A stretch of 13,530 nucleotides of DNA from assembly GCA_021793935.1 (NCBI GenBank), contig JAJYRV010000024.1:1-13530 (forward strand), in the 5' to 3' direction. The DNA is from Actinomycetes bacterium. GTDB lineage: Bacteria > Actinomycetota > Actinomycetes > Actinomycetales > Beutenbergiaceae. Below, piece after piece: positions 1 to 7,079 of the stretch. How positions within the stretch are numbered: the first letter of the stretch is position 1; each line of letters begins with the position of its first letter. Position numbers and translations under genes: made by a program. The notes under the pieces are model-generated. The model searched no databases and was not told the origin of the DNA. It saw only the letters and a list, made by a program, of their open reading frames with translations.

Positions 1-1
1 C

Positions 2-616
2 GGTGAGCGCCTCGACGGAGATGCCTTCCCCATCGGCACGGTGATCCACCCCAGCGGCAGCGGTGAGGAAGAACGATACCTGCTCACCGCGGCCGGCGAG
101 CTCTCCCCGCTCAGCCCGCTCGCCTATCGGCTGTATCAACTGGGGGATGGGTCGGGCTCCCTCGGTGAGGCGGTCGACGTCAGTCCCGCCGAACTCGCCG
201 ACCTTCCCTCCGGCCCGGACAGCGGCGGAGAGGGCTGGCCCACCCAGCCACTGACCACCCATCCGGGTGACGGGGCCGCGTGCGCCACATTGGAGGGCCC
301 CCGGGAGGCGCAGCGCACCGTGCTCGCCGTCGACGTGGGCGACCCCCTCCGGCCGGAGGACACCGAGCAGGCGGTACTCACTCACGTGCCCGAGGGGGCC
401 GGCGCGATCGTCCAGGCCGGTACGGGCGGCACGCTCACGCTGATCGACCCCTTGGGGATGAGCTACGCGGTCCCCGGCGATATTGGCGAATCGGTCACCC
501 GGTTCGGCTACTCGGAGTCCGATGTGCACGTCGTGCCCCCGCAATGGCTCCAGCTGCTGCCCGCCGGACCGGAACTCACCACCGAGGCCGCGGGGTCCTC
601 CCCGGTGGAGCCATGA
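2..616 (+). CDS. eccB: Type VII secretion protein EccB, C-terminal part (5' end outside window)
   Basis: EccB is a core component of the ESX/type VII secretion membrane complex, with one N-terminal membrane helix and a large extracytoplasmic domain. The frame is open from base 2 and gives 204 residues ending at a TGA at 614-616; the start and membrane helix lie upstream of the window. Visible EccB hallmarks are a PIGTVI strand, a GELSPLSPLAYRL segment (the family's 'LSPvaa.Ll' motif), a conserved CATLEGP stretch, a VPEGAGAIVQAG strand, and a C-terminal block in which DPLGMSYAVP is followed by a GYSESDV turn and WLQLLPAGPEL. The single cysteine in CATLEGP is the residue expected to pair with an upstream cysteine in EccB proteins. 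The stop overlaps the mycP start by four bases (ATGA, 613-616), as in a coupled ESX operon. The assignment is secure; which ESX subtype it belongs to cannot be told. Confidence 0.93.
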   Translation, partial: GERLDGDAFPIGTVIHPSGSGEEERYLLTAAGELSPLSPLAYRLYQLGDGSGSLGEAVDVSPAELADLPSGPDSGGEGWPTQPLTTHPGDGAACATLEGPREAQRTVLAVDVGDPLRPEDTEQAVLTHVPEGAGAIVQAGTGGTLTLIDPLGMSYAVPGDIGESVTRFGYSESDVHVVPPQWLQLLPAGPELTTEAAGSSPVEP

Positions 617-1935
617 ACCCGTCCCGCTGGCGCCGCCGGTTCCTCGCCGCGTGCACGGCGGCGGTACTCACCGTTCCTCTCGCGGCCACCACGTTCACGG
701 CAGCGCGTGCCGATGACGGCGCGTGCGAACCGGGCAACGTGGAGCACGTGCCGGGCCCGCCCCCGGTGCTGGAGCAACTCGGTATCGCCGAGGAGCGAAA
801 CCTCCCCACCGGCGCGGGCATCACCATCGCGATCGTCGATTCCGGGGTCGATGGCACCCACCCCGCGCTCGCCCCGGCGATCCAGGAATCGCAGAGCATC
901 TCCCTCGTGGACGACGACGCCCCGAGCCCGCTCACCGACATGGAAGGCCACGGCACCGCGGTAGCCGGAGTGATCTCGGCGCAACCCTCGGACGAGTTCG
1001 GTGCCCATGGTCTCGCGGCCGACGCGGAGCTCGTCTCGATCCGCGTGTACCGCGCCAGTGACGAGAACACCCGCAACAGCGGGCTCGGGCCCGAACCTTC
1101 CCGCATCGCCCAGGGGATCCGGGAAGCGGTGAGCGCGGGGGCGGAGGTAATCGTCGTTCCGCTGAGCCATCCCGCGAGCGATCCGGAGTTGGAGGAGGCG
1201 GCCCTCCACGCCGTCAGCCGCGGCGCGCTCGTCGTCGCGAGCGCGGGCAACCGCGCGACGGCGAGCGACCCTCGTGACACTCCCCGCTACCCCGCCGCCT
1301 ATCCCGGGGTGCTGTCGGTGACGGCGGTGGATGCTACCGGGCAAGCAACGGATGCCTCGATTCACGGGCCGCACCTCGATATCGCCGCGCCCGGCCAGAA
1401 CGTGCTGACGACGGCGAACGGTGCCGGTGACTGCATCTACGCCACGGACGCCCCCTCCACGAGCTTCGCTACCGCCTACGTCGCCGGGGCGGCCGCGATG
1501 CTCGCCGAAACGTATCCCGAGGAGGGGCCCGAAGGCTGGGCGTACCGGCTCATGGCGACGGCGGACCGGCCCGATCCGGACGCCCGCAACGACCGTACCG
1601 GCTGGGGGATCATCCGCCCGCTGGAGGCGCTGCGGCTTCGCTCCGAGGTTCCCCCGCGCGGGCCGATCAACCCGCTCAGCGGCACCGCGGGCGCAGAAAT
1701 CTCTCGGCCGCCGACGCAGGTGACTCCCGCGGCGCCGGGGAGCGAAAACTGGCAACCGTATCTCCTCGTCGCGATCGTCGCCGGCGGGCTGGTCCTCGTG
1801 TTTGCTCTGGGGACCGCCCTGCGCGGGCGCTCACCACAGTTGCCACAGGACCCACCATCCGCTGAGGCAGACGAGGATCGAAACGCCCAGGCCCAGGAGG
1901 GTGAACCGCCGGTACCGCCGGTCTCTGCGCAGTAG
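613..1935 (+). CDS. mycP: Type VII secretion-associated serine protease mycosin (S8 subtilisin family)
   Basis: Mycosins are membrane-anchored subtilisin-like proteases on the outer face of the membrane that stabilise the ESX complex and process some substrates. The 440-residue product has a signal peptide (basic RWRRRF, a hydrophobic stretch at about 10-29, likely cleavage after ARA at 33), a catalytic domain with D76 in IAIVDSGVDGTHP, H113 in GHGTAVAG, oxyanion N213 in SAGN and S284 in STSFATAYVAG, a Pro/Ser linker, one transmembrane helix at about 383-405 and a short hydrophilic tail. Two cysteines (C38, C274) remain in the mature part. The length is typical of mycosins. The ATG at 613 was chosen because it overlaps the eccB stop (ATGA) and begins directly at the signal peptide; the GGAG only two bases upstream suggests translational coupling. 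The last 105 bases overlap the convergent gene at 1831-2241. All catalytic residues are present, so it is probably active. Confidence 0.96.
   Translation: MNPSRWRRRFLAACTAAVLTVPLAATTFTAARADDGACEPGNVEHVPGPPPVLEQLGIAEERNLPTGAGITIAIVDSGVDGTHPALAPAIQESQSISLVDDDAPSPLTDMEGHGTAVAGVISAQPSDEFGAHGLAADAELVSIRVYRASDENTRNSGLGPEPSRIAQGIREAVSAGAEVIVVPLSHPASDPELEEAALHAVSRGALVVASAGNRATASDPRDTPRYPAAYPGVLSVTAVDATGQATDASIHGPHLDIAAPGQNVLTTANGAGDCIYATDAPSTSFATAYVAGAAAMLAETYPEEGPEGWAYRLMATADRPDPDARNDRTGWGIIRPLEALRLRSEVPPRGPINPLSGTAGAEISRPPTQVTPAAPGSENWQPYLLVAIVAGGLVLVFALGTALRGRSPQLPQDPPSAEADEDRNAQAQEGEPPVPPVSAQ
1831..1935. other. Convergent 3'-end overlap of mycP and the small membrane-protein gene
   Basis: The last 34 codons and stop of mycP are antisense to the last codons of the minus-strand small gene. 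The two codon grids line up exactly, so each codon is the reverse complement of one in the other gene; the small gene's TGA lies opposite a mycP TCA serine codon. As a result the hydrophilic mycP tail (CAG, GAC, GAG, CCA codons) is the complement of the hydrophobic C-terminal helix (CTG, GTC, CTC, TGG codons). Confidence 0.7.
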
Positions 1936-2241
1936 CGAGGGCATCCCGGCGCGGTCGGTGCGGGTAACGCCTCCGGAGGCGGGTGGGGGCGGCCCGAGGT
2001 GGCGTTCCAGGAGTGTGCCCTCGCGCGCCGGCGTTTCCCGCTGGATGGGGTCGGGCGGGGGGTCGATCCCCGGGTCATCGGCGGCCGGGCCGGGGCGGCG
2101 CGCGAGCTCCGTGGCACCGGAGTGGGCCCACACCGTGGCGTCGGCGGCCGGCGTGGATGCGCCGGCCGCTCGCTGGGGCGGGTGCTGCTTGGCGGCGATG
2201 ATCGTCGCGTCCTCGGGTGGGCAGGGGTCCTCATCGCTCAT
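1831..2241 (-). CDS. Small tail-anchored membrane protein, unknown function
   Basis: I do not recognise a family. The 136-residue product has a hydrophilic, Pro/Ala-rich N-terminal part of about 100 residues, a basic stretch (SLLRRDRRYRR), and one hydrophobic segment at the extreme C-terminus that ends in a tryptophan-rich WWVLWQLW. With positive charges before the helix, the bulk should be cytoplasmic with almost nothing outside. The ATG at 2241 is preferred to the longer open frame (up to 2346) because it has a GAGAAAGG ribosome-binding site nine bases upstream and overlaps the end of the transglutaminase-like gene by 11 bases, which suits coupled translation as the last gene of the operon. 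Its final 105 bases are antisense to the 3' end of mycP. The gene is probably real, given the ribosome-binding site, the coupling and the sensible topology; its function cannot be inferred. Confidence 0.68.
   Translation of the reverse strand: MSDEDPCPPEDATIIAAKQHPPQRAAGASTPAADATVWAHSGATELARRPGPAADDPGIDPPPDPIQRETPAREGTLLERHLGPPPPASGGVTRTDRAGMPSLLRRDRRYRRFTLLGLGVSILVCLSGWWVLWQLW
1968..1981. repeat. Perfect 14-bp palindrome downstream of mycP
   Basis: CGCCTCCGGAGGCG is its own reverse complement and could form a 5-bp GC hairpin with a 4-base loop, 32 bases after the mycP stop. No T-run follows on either strand, so it is at best a weak, U-less terminator. It lies inside the minus-strand small gene and may be only a by-product of GC-rich codons. 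Confidence 0.35.
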
Positions 2242-4684
2242 TCGTGCGAACCTTTCTCGCGGGCCTGCGCCGGGGGAGGCCGAGCGAGCGCAGCGAGTAC
2301 GCGGCCGTGATCGCTCGCATCGGGCCTCGTTCCTTTCGGCGCGCACGCAAATCGTCCGTTACTGTTTGCCACACCTGCTGCGCATCCTCTTCGCTCACGC
2401 CCTCGGGTGCGAACACGGCTCGATCGACCTGTTGGGCGAGCCACTGCCCGTGCGGCACGTCGAGGGCGGCAGCGATATCGCTCCGGCTGCCGCCGCGCGG
2501 GACGATCTCGCCGGAGTCACGGTAGCTGTCTTCCAGTTCCGCCCACGCGCTGAGCACGCTGAGTTCCGCCGGGGTCTGCGAGCGGCGCCGGCGGGTGCGG
2601 ATCCGTTTGGCGACGGGCAGAAAAGCGAGCGGCAGCGCCAGCAGCACGATCGCTGCGGTCACGAGGGCGATGGTGCGCAGAAGCTGCTCGGCGGGATCTT
2701 CGGTGTCGGTGGTGTCCGTACGGTCGGCGCTCTCGCGCTCCGTGTCCCCCACGGGCGGGTCGCTCTCCTCGGCGTCGCGTTCTTCGGGCTGGGTAGCGAA
2801 CTCCGGGAGCTGCTCCCCCTGTTGGATGAGGGTCGGCGGGATCTCGACCTGCGGGGTGACGGCGAGGGGCACCCACACCTCATCGGCACCCTTGACCTCC
2901 ACCCAGGCCGAAACGTGGCGGCCCTGGCACTCCGAGGAGCAGGCGGGGATTCCGGGCACCCCATCGCGCTCGGTGTCGCCCAGGCGTACTCCCACGACGA
3001 CGCGAGATTCGTAGCCGAGCGCGCGGGCGAGGAGCGCCGCTGCCGCGGCGAACTGTTCGTCGTCCCCGATCCCCGCGACGAGGTCCTCGGGCCCGGCGCC
3101 TTCCCCCGCGGTTTCCTCCTGGTCCGAAAGCTGGGAGAACAGCTGCTCCACGCGGGTGGCGCTGTGCCCTCCCGGGGAGGAGATGAACCGGGTTCCGTGG
3201 CGCGATTGCAGGGCCTCCAACCACCGCCTCTGCCCGACCTCGTCGGCGAGTGAGTGGCTGAGGTAGCCCCGAGCGCGCAGCCGGTCGATCGCGCGCGTGA
3301 GCCCGCCGGGGCCCGGGGAGACTCCCTGCAGTTCCAGCCACCGTTGTAGCTGCGGGTACCTAGCGAGCTCGATGAGGGGTTCGCTGCTCGCCGGCTCTGA
3401 GCGAAGCTCGGTGTCGGAGTCGATCACCATCGGCGCGGCGTAGGCGTCGCCGGCGGTCAGGCCCGCCTCGGTGGGTAATGCGACCGCGGCGCCTGCTTCC
3501 CGGTTGAAGAAGAAGGCGTCGCTGAGCTCCTCAGCACGTGGCCCTGCGAACTCCGGGGGTGCTCCGAGCGGGGCGATGGGCGCCCAGATGCTCTCATAGC
3601 CGCTCGCGATCGTGATCTGGACGGGCGTGGTGTTTTCTTGCCCGGGAACGCTCGGGAGCCGGGTGTAGCGGCCGGCGGCCCCGGGCTCGCCGACGGTGAA
3701 GTCGACGCCGTCGAAGTGGTCGAGGACGGCGAACCGAAGCGATGTGGGCAGCCGGTCCGCGCTGACGGTGAAGAGGGGCGCGTCATAGGCCTCGTCCCGC
3801 TTCCAGGTGCGGTAGCTCGCGAGCGGGCTCACCTGCTCGCGGATGACGATTTCCGGGTCGATCCGATCCCTGGGCACCTCCCGCTTCTCGGAATCGACGA
3901 GGGGTGCGGCGGCTGCGCCCGCGCCTACGGCGAGGAACAGCGTCAGGCCGCCGGCCACCGCCCGGGTGACCGCCCCGCGCCGGATTGCCCGCACGTCGCT
4001 TGCGGTCGTCGCGCTCGACCGGCCCCGGCGCAGGGCGGCGCGGCGTTCCGCTCCGCTCACCCACCCGATCCAGAGGGCGACGGCGGCGAACGACAACACC
4101 CACAGCAGGGTCTCACGTGGAGCCAGGAGGTGCAGCGGACCGATCCGCACCGGCTCGCTCACGGCGGCGGAGCCGAAGAAGGTTCCAAAGAGCACGGGCA
4201 GTAACGCGGGGAAAGCCGCGAGGGGCCGGAGCCGCCCGCCGTTGAACACGAGTGCGCTCCCGAGCGCGCTCGCGGCGAGGCACAGGAGGTAGGCGGGTAC
4301 GAGTACGTTCTGATAGGTACTCAGCGGGAGCGTGAGGGTGAGGATCTGTTTCCAACCGAGTGCGACTGCGGCGAGTGCATCCCGCTCCGCGTGGAGGAGG
4401 CCGGAGACCCCCGCGGAGAAGGCGCTCGGCACCGCTACGGGCACCACCGTGAGGATGAAGGCGCCCGCGAGCACGAGGATGGTGAGCGATCCCCACCGGT
4501 ACCGGCGGCCCAGCCAGATGAGGGCGACCGAGATGCCCGAGCCCACCCCAGCGACGAGGCACAGCCTCGCCGTCTGGTAGATCGGCCACATCGCAGCGAC
4601 GGCGAGGAGAGCCAGGACGGCGGCGTACACCGCTGCCGAGATCAGCGTGTTGCTGCGGGGGTGGGGCGCGGACCGTCGGTTCAC
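2231..4684 (-). CDS. Polytopic membrane protein with transglutaminase-like ectodomain, catalytic triad apparently lost
   Basis: The 817-residue product has the layout of the membrane transglutaminase-like proteins encoded beside MoxR and DUF58 genes. Seven hydrophobic segments lie at about 13-33, 41-59, 66-86, 126-148, 152-173, 193-211 and 240-262. An extracytoplasmic region follows (about 263-665), then an eighth helix (about 666-690) with KRIRTRRRR after it and a cytoplasmic tail of about 125 residues. Basic loops fit an inside N-terminus. The transglutaminase core is recognisable in EQFAAAAALLARALG, AWVEV and WVPLAVTPQ. By-eye alignment to the Cys-His-Asp triad puts D542, S592 and A608 at the catalytic positions, so a classical transglutaminase or protease activity is unlikely. 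H590, two residues before S592, is the nearest histidine. The GTG start at 4684 overlaps the DUF58 stop (GTGA) and has GGAGG six bases upstream. The TGA falls inside the start of the next gene. Confidence 0.9.
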   Translation of the reverse strand: MNRRSAPHPRSNTLISAAVYAAVLALLAVAAMWPIYQTARLCLVAGVGSGISVALIWLGRRYRWGSLTILVLAGAFILTVVPVAVPSAFSAGVSGLLHAERDALAAVALGWKQILTLTLPLSTYQNVLVPAYLLCLAASALGSALVFNGGRLRPLAAFPALLPVLFGTFFGSAAVSEPVRIGPLHLLAPRETLLWVLSFAAVALWIGWVSGAERRAALRRGRSSATTASDVRAIRRGAVTRAVAGGLTLFLAVGAGAAAAPLVDSEKREVPRDRIDPEIVIREQVSPLASYRTWKRDEAYDAPLFTVSADRLPTSLRFAVLDHFDGVDFTVGEPGAAGRYTRLPSVPGQENTTPVQITIASGYESIWAPIAPLGAPPEFAGPRAEELSDAFFFNREAGAAVALPTEAGLTAGDAYAAPMVIDSDTELRSEPASSEPLIELARYPQLQRWLELQGVSPGPGGLTRAIDRLRARGYLSHSLADEVGQRRWLEALQSRHGTRFISSPGGHSATRVEQLFSQLSDQEETAGEGAGPEDLVAGIGDDEQFAAAAALLARALGYESRVVVGVRLGDTERDGVPGIPACSSECQGRHVSAWVEVKGADEVWVPLAVTPQVEIPPTLIQQGEQLPEFATQPEERDAEESDPPVGDTERESADRTDTTDTEDPAEQLLRTIALVTAAIVLLALPLAFLPVAKRIRTRRRRSQTPAELSVLSAWAELEDSYRDSGEIVPRGGSRSDIAAALDVPHGQWLAQQVDRAVFAPEGVSEEDAQQVWQTVTDDLRARRKERGPMRAITAAYSLRSLGLPRRRPARKVRTNER
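2251..2258 (-). promoter_or_regulatory. Ribosome-binding site of the small tail-anchored protein
   Basis: The minus strand reads GAGAAAGG nine bases before the ATG at 2241. It lies within the last codons of the transglutaminase-like gene and supports this internal ATG over longer in-frame starts reaching 2346. Confidence 0.6.
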
Positions 4685-6045
4685 AGCACCCCTCCCCGGG
4701 TGAGGAGCAACGGCAAGTCGCCCAGTGCCCCGACGGTGAGGAAGAGGGAACCGTCGAGGAGGTCAGCGGCGGGTTCGGCCAGGAGTTCACACCGCACCAC
4801 CCGGACGTTCACGTGCGGCGGGAAGGACGTCACCGACCGGCGCAGGCGGCTGAGTTCAGGGGCCGAGCCGGTGACGATCGTGACCACCGAGAGCGGCCGC
4901 CGCGATTCTGCTAGGGCGCGGGTGAGCCACTCGATCCGCGGGGCGTCCTCGGCCCCTTCGAGCTCGGACCAGGAATCCATGAGCTGGGTGGCGGTGAGGG
5001 AGGGGAGTTCCTCCAAACCATCGACGCTGGGAAGTTGGCGGCCCGGGGTCCAGGCGGAGGCGATGAACCGTTCCCGGCCTTCGTGCACGGTCTGGAGCGC
5101 GAGGGAGGCGGCCACGCTGACCCCCAGTTCGAATTCCTCTTCGCCCCGGTACTCCCCCAGGTGCGCGTCGAACAAGATCGCGGCGCGCGCGGTTTGCGAC
5201 TCCTCGTATTGGCGCACCATCAACGTGCCGGTCTTCGCCGTCGATTTCCAATGCACGTGACGCATCAGGTCCCCGGGGGCGTATTCCCGGACGGCGTGGA
5301 AGGAGAGGTCGGAGTCGGTCAGGCGCCGACTCGCGCTGCCTTCCAGATCGCGCACGAGACCAGCGGAGTTCGGGGGGAGCAGGGCGGTGGGAGGGTGCAC
5401 GTGCACCCGGTGTCGGTCCCGCCAGGTGAGGTCGCGTTGCAGGAGGCCGAGGGGGTCCCGCCGGGCGAGGGTGAGCGGGCCGATCTCGATCACGCCGCGG
5501 GAGTGGGTGGGGATCTCGGTGGAGATCTCGGTGCGGGCGCGGGGGCCGATCAGCGGGACCGGGATCTTCCGCAGCGCATCCCCCAGCGGCAGCTCCGCCG
5601 TCGCCGGGAGGGTGGGGCGCACGCTGGAGTTTTCGATGTCGATTCGGGTCGTGATGCTCCGCCCGGCAACGACCCGCGCCCGGTCGACGCTGATGCGTAC
5701 CAGGTAGGTGCGGCTGCCGAACAGGAAGGGCAGGGCGAGGAGGAAGATGACCGCGCCGATGACGGCCGTGACCGCCGCCTCCACCCAACGCATCCGCAGC
5801 GCAAGCACTCCGGCGCTCACTGTCGCCGCGAGGACGAACCAGCCCACGGGGGTGATCGCCTGAACGGTCCTACGCGCGATCCGGCGCAGCCGGCGGCGGT
5901 TCCGGCCCCACCACCGGCGCATACGCCGGCGCCGAACGCCCCAGCGCGAGATCCGCCCGCTGGATCCGGCGAGCCGGGTAGTGGCGAAGGTCTGACTGTG
6001 AGACTCCGTTCCCCAGTCAGGCCCGCGCGAGTCGTACCGATTCAC
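4681..6045 (-). CDS. DUF58 domain-containing membrane protein
   Basis: DUF58 proteins are encoded next to MoxR ATPases and are regarded as their likely partners or substrates; their C-terminal part resembles a von Willebrand A fold. The 454-residue product has two transmembrane helices near the N-terminus (about 67-83 and 88-110) and a conserved DUF58 signature beginning at R253 (REYAPGDLMRHVHWKSTAK, then GTLMVRQYEE). After it comes AAILFDAHL, at the place of the vWA metal-binding loop, which does not match the canonical DxSxS. The membrane helices are preceded by an unusual cytoplasmic stretch with 16 arginines between residues 30 and 60. The start is the GTG at 6045, overlapping the moxR stop by four bases (GTGA), with AGGAG 11 bases upstream. 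The stop overlaps the transglutaminase-like start in the same way. The family assignment is firm; the biochemical role is not known. Confidence 0.93.
   Translation of the reverse strand: MNRYDSRGPDWGTESHSQTFATTRLAGSSGRISRWGVRRRRMRRWWGRNRRRLRRIARRTVQAITPVGWFVLAATVSAGVLALRMRWVEAAVTAVIGAVIFLLALPFLFGSRTYLVRISVDRARVVAGRSITTRIDIENSSVRPTLPATAELPLGDALRKIPVPLIGPRARTEISTEIPTHSRGVIEIGPLTLARRDPLGLLQRDLTWRDRHRVHVHPPTALLPPNSAGLVRDLEGSASRRLTDSDLSFHAVREYAPGDLMRHVHWKSTAKTGTLMVRQYEESQTARAAILFDAHLGEYRGEEEFELGVSVAASLALQTVHEGRERFIASAWTPGRQLPSVDGLEELPSLTATQLMDSWSELEGAEDAPRIEWLTRALAESRRPLSVVTIVTGSAPELSRLRRSVTSFPPHVNVRVVRCELLAEPAADLLDGSLFLTVGALGDLPLLLTRGGVL
4691..4697 (-). promoter_or_regulatory. Ribosome-binding site of the transglutaminase-like gene
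   Basis: The minus strand reads GGGGAGG six bases before the GTG start at 4684. The strong site with good spacing supports the GTG that overlaps the DUF58 stop. Confidence 0.65.
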
Positions 6046-7073
6046 GCAGTACCGTTCTCCTGCGGAACCGGAACGTCCAGCAGGACTTGGCTGACGATCT
6101 GGGCGGAGGTCACGCCGTCGAACTCCGCCTCCGGTTCCATGACGATCCGGTGGGCGAGGACGGCGAGACTGAGGTCGCGCACGTCATCGGGAACGATGTA
6201 GTGCCGACCGTGGGCGGCGGCCCATGCGCAGGCGAGCCGGACGAGCGCGATCGCCGCCCGCACGCTCGCGCCGAGGCGCACACCGCTCGCCCGGCGGGTC
6301 GCTTCGACGATCTGGATCGCGTAATCGGCGACGAGGGGGCTGACGTACACGTGCTGCGCGAAGCGCTGCGCCTCGAAGATCATCTCCGTCGTCACCACGG
6401 GTTGCAGCGGGACCCGACTCACCCGGTCGCCCTGGAGGATCCTCGCCATCGCCGCCTCGTCGGGGTAACCGATCGAGGTCTTGATCATGAACCGGTCCAA
6501 CTGCGCTTCCGGGAGCCGGTAGGTGCCCGCTTGCTCGACCGGGTTCTGCGTTGCGATGACGACGAAGGGCGGGGTGACCTCGCGGGTCTGCCCATCGACG
6601 GTCACGTGCCGTTCCTCCATCACTTCCAGGAGCGCGGACTGGGTCTTCGGGCTCGCGCGGTTGATCTCATCGGCGAGCACGACGTTCGCGAAGATCGGCC
6701 CGGGATGGAAGTCGAACGCGCCGCTGCGCTGATCGTAGACGGAAATGCCGGTGACGTCTCCGGGAAGCAGATCCGGGGTGAACTGGATGCGCGAGGAGGT
6801 TCCCTTGATCACTTGCGCCAAGGATCGGGCGAGCGCGGTCTTACCGGTTCCCGGCACGTCTTCAAGCAGCACGTGCCCCTGGGCGAGGAACCCGGCGAGC
6901 ACGAGTTCGACCACGCGGCGTTTGCCGTGGATCACCTGCTCGATGGCGTCGGCCACGGCGCTGAAGACCTGCGCGACCCATCGCGCCTGTTCTTCGGTGA
7001 GGAGCTCCTCGCCCGCCGGTGGGTGGCGGTCCTGGACCGGTCCGCTCGCCGCGGCCTGGGAAGGGGTGTTCAT
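6042..7073 (-). CDS. MoxR-family AAA+ ATPase
   Basis: MoxR AAA+ proteins are cytoplasmic hexameric ATPases thought to act as chaperones that remodel or activate partner proteins, often vWA or DUF58 proteins encoded next door. The 343-residue product has Walker A EDVPGTGKT (71-79, K78 and T79), a MoxR-type FTPDLLPGDVTG block (98-109), Walker B VVLADE (131-136, D135 and E136), sensor-1 asparagine N177 in VIATQNPVE, and LPEAQLDRF (187-195), where R194 is the probable arginine finger. A C-terminal lid domain follows with RLGASVRAAIAL (sensor 2) and the YIVPDDV segment typical of the family. All ATPase residues are intact and the length is normal. The ATG at 7073 lies six bases after the stop of the giant surface-protein gene, the only intergenic gap in the window; GAGG within that gene's last codons serves as a distant ribosome-binding site. 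moxR is used loosely for this family, so no symbol is given. Confidence 0.96.
   Translation of the reverse strand: MNTPSQAAASGPVQDRHPPAGEELLTEEQARWVAQVFSAVADAIEQVIHGKRRVVELVLAGFLAQGHVLLEDVPGTGKTALARSLAQVIKGTSSRIQFTPDLLPGDVTGISVYDQRSGAFDFHPGPIFANVVLADEINRASPKTQSALLEVMEERHVTVDGQTREVTPPFVVIATQNPVEQAGTYRLPEAQLDRFMIKTSIGYPDEAAMARILQGDRVSRVPLQPVVTTEMIFEAQRFAQHVYVSPLVADYAIQIVEATRRASGVRLGASVRAAIALVRLACAWAAAHGRHYIVPDDVRDLSLAVLAHRIVMEPEAEFDGVTSAQIVSQVLLDVPVPQENGTA
6057..6061 (-). promoter_or_regulatory. Probable ribosome-binding site of the DUF58 gene
   Basis: The minus strand reads AGGAG 11 bases before the GTG start at 6045, inside the end of the moxR gene. It supports the GTG that overlaps the moxR stop as the real start, although the spacing is somewhat long. 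Confidence 0.5.
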
Positions 7074-7079
7074 TGGGTA

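Noticed and set aside
280..612. Upstream extension of the mycP frame (start at 280)
   Set aside because: It would overlap eccB by over 300 bases, and its translation is Arg/Gly-rich shadow sequence. The ATG at 613 starts directly at a signal peptide and overlaps the eccB stop.
508..1755. 415-codon minus-strand open frame across mycP
   Set aside because: It is Arg/Gly-rich antisense of a clearly coding protease with an intact catalytic triad; no domain is recognisable.
2242..2346. Longer start for the small tail-anchored protein
   Set aside because: The extra residues are Arg/Cys-rich shadow of the transglutaminase-like gene's end; the ATG at 2241 has a ribosome-binding site.
1802..3253. 483-codon plus-strand open frame opposite the small gene and transglutaminase-like gene
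   Set aside because: It has no recognisable domain and skewed composition; the minus strand holds the membrane protein with consistent topology. Long antisense frames are expected at this GC content.
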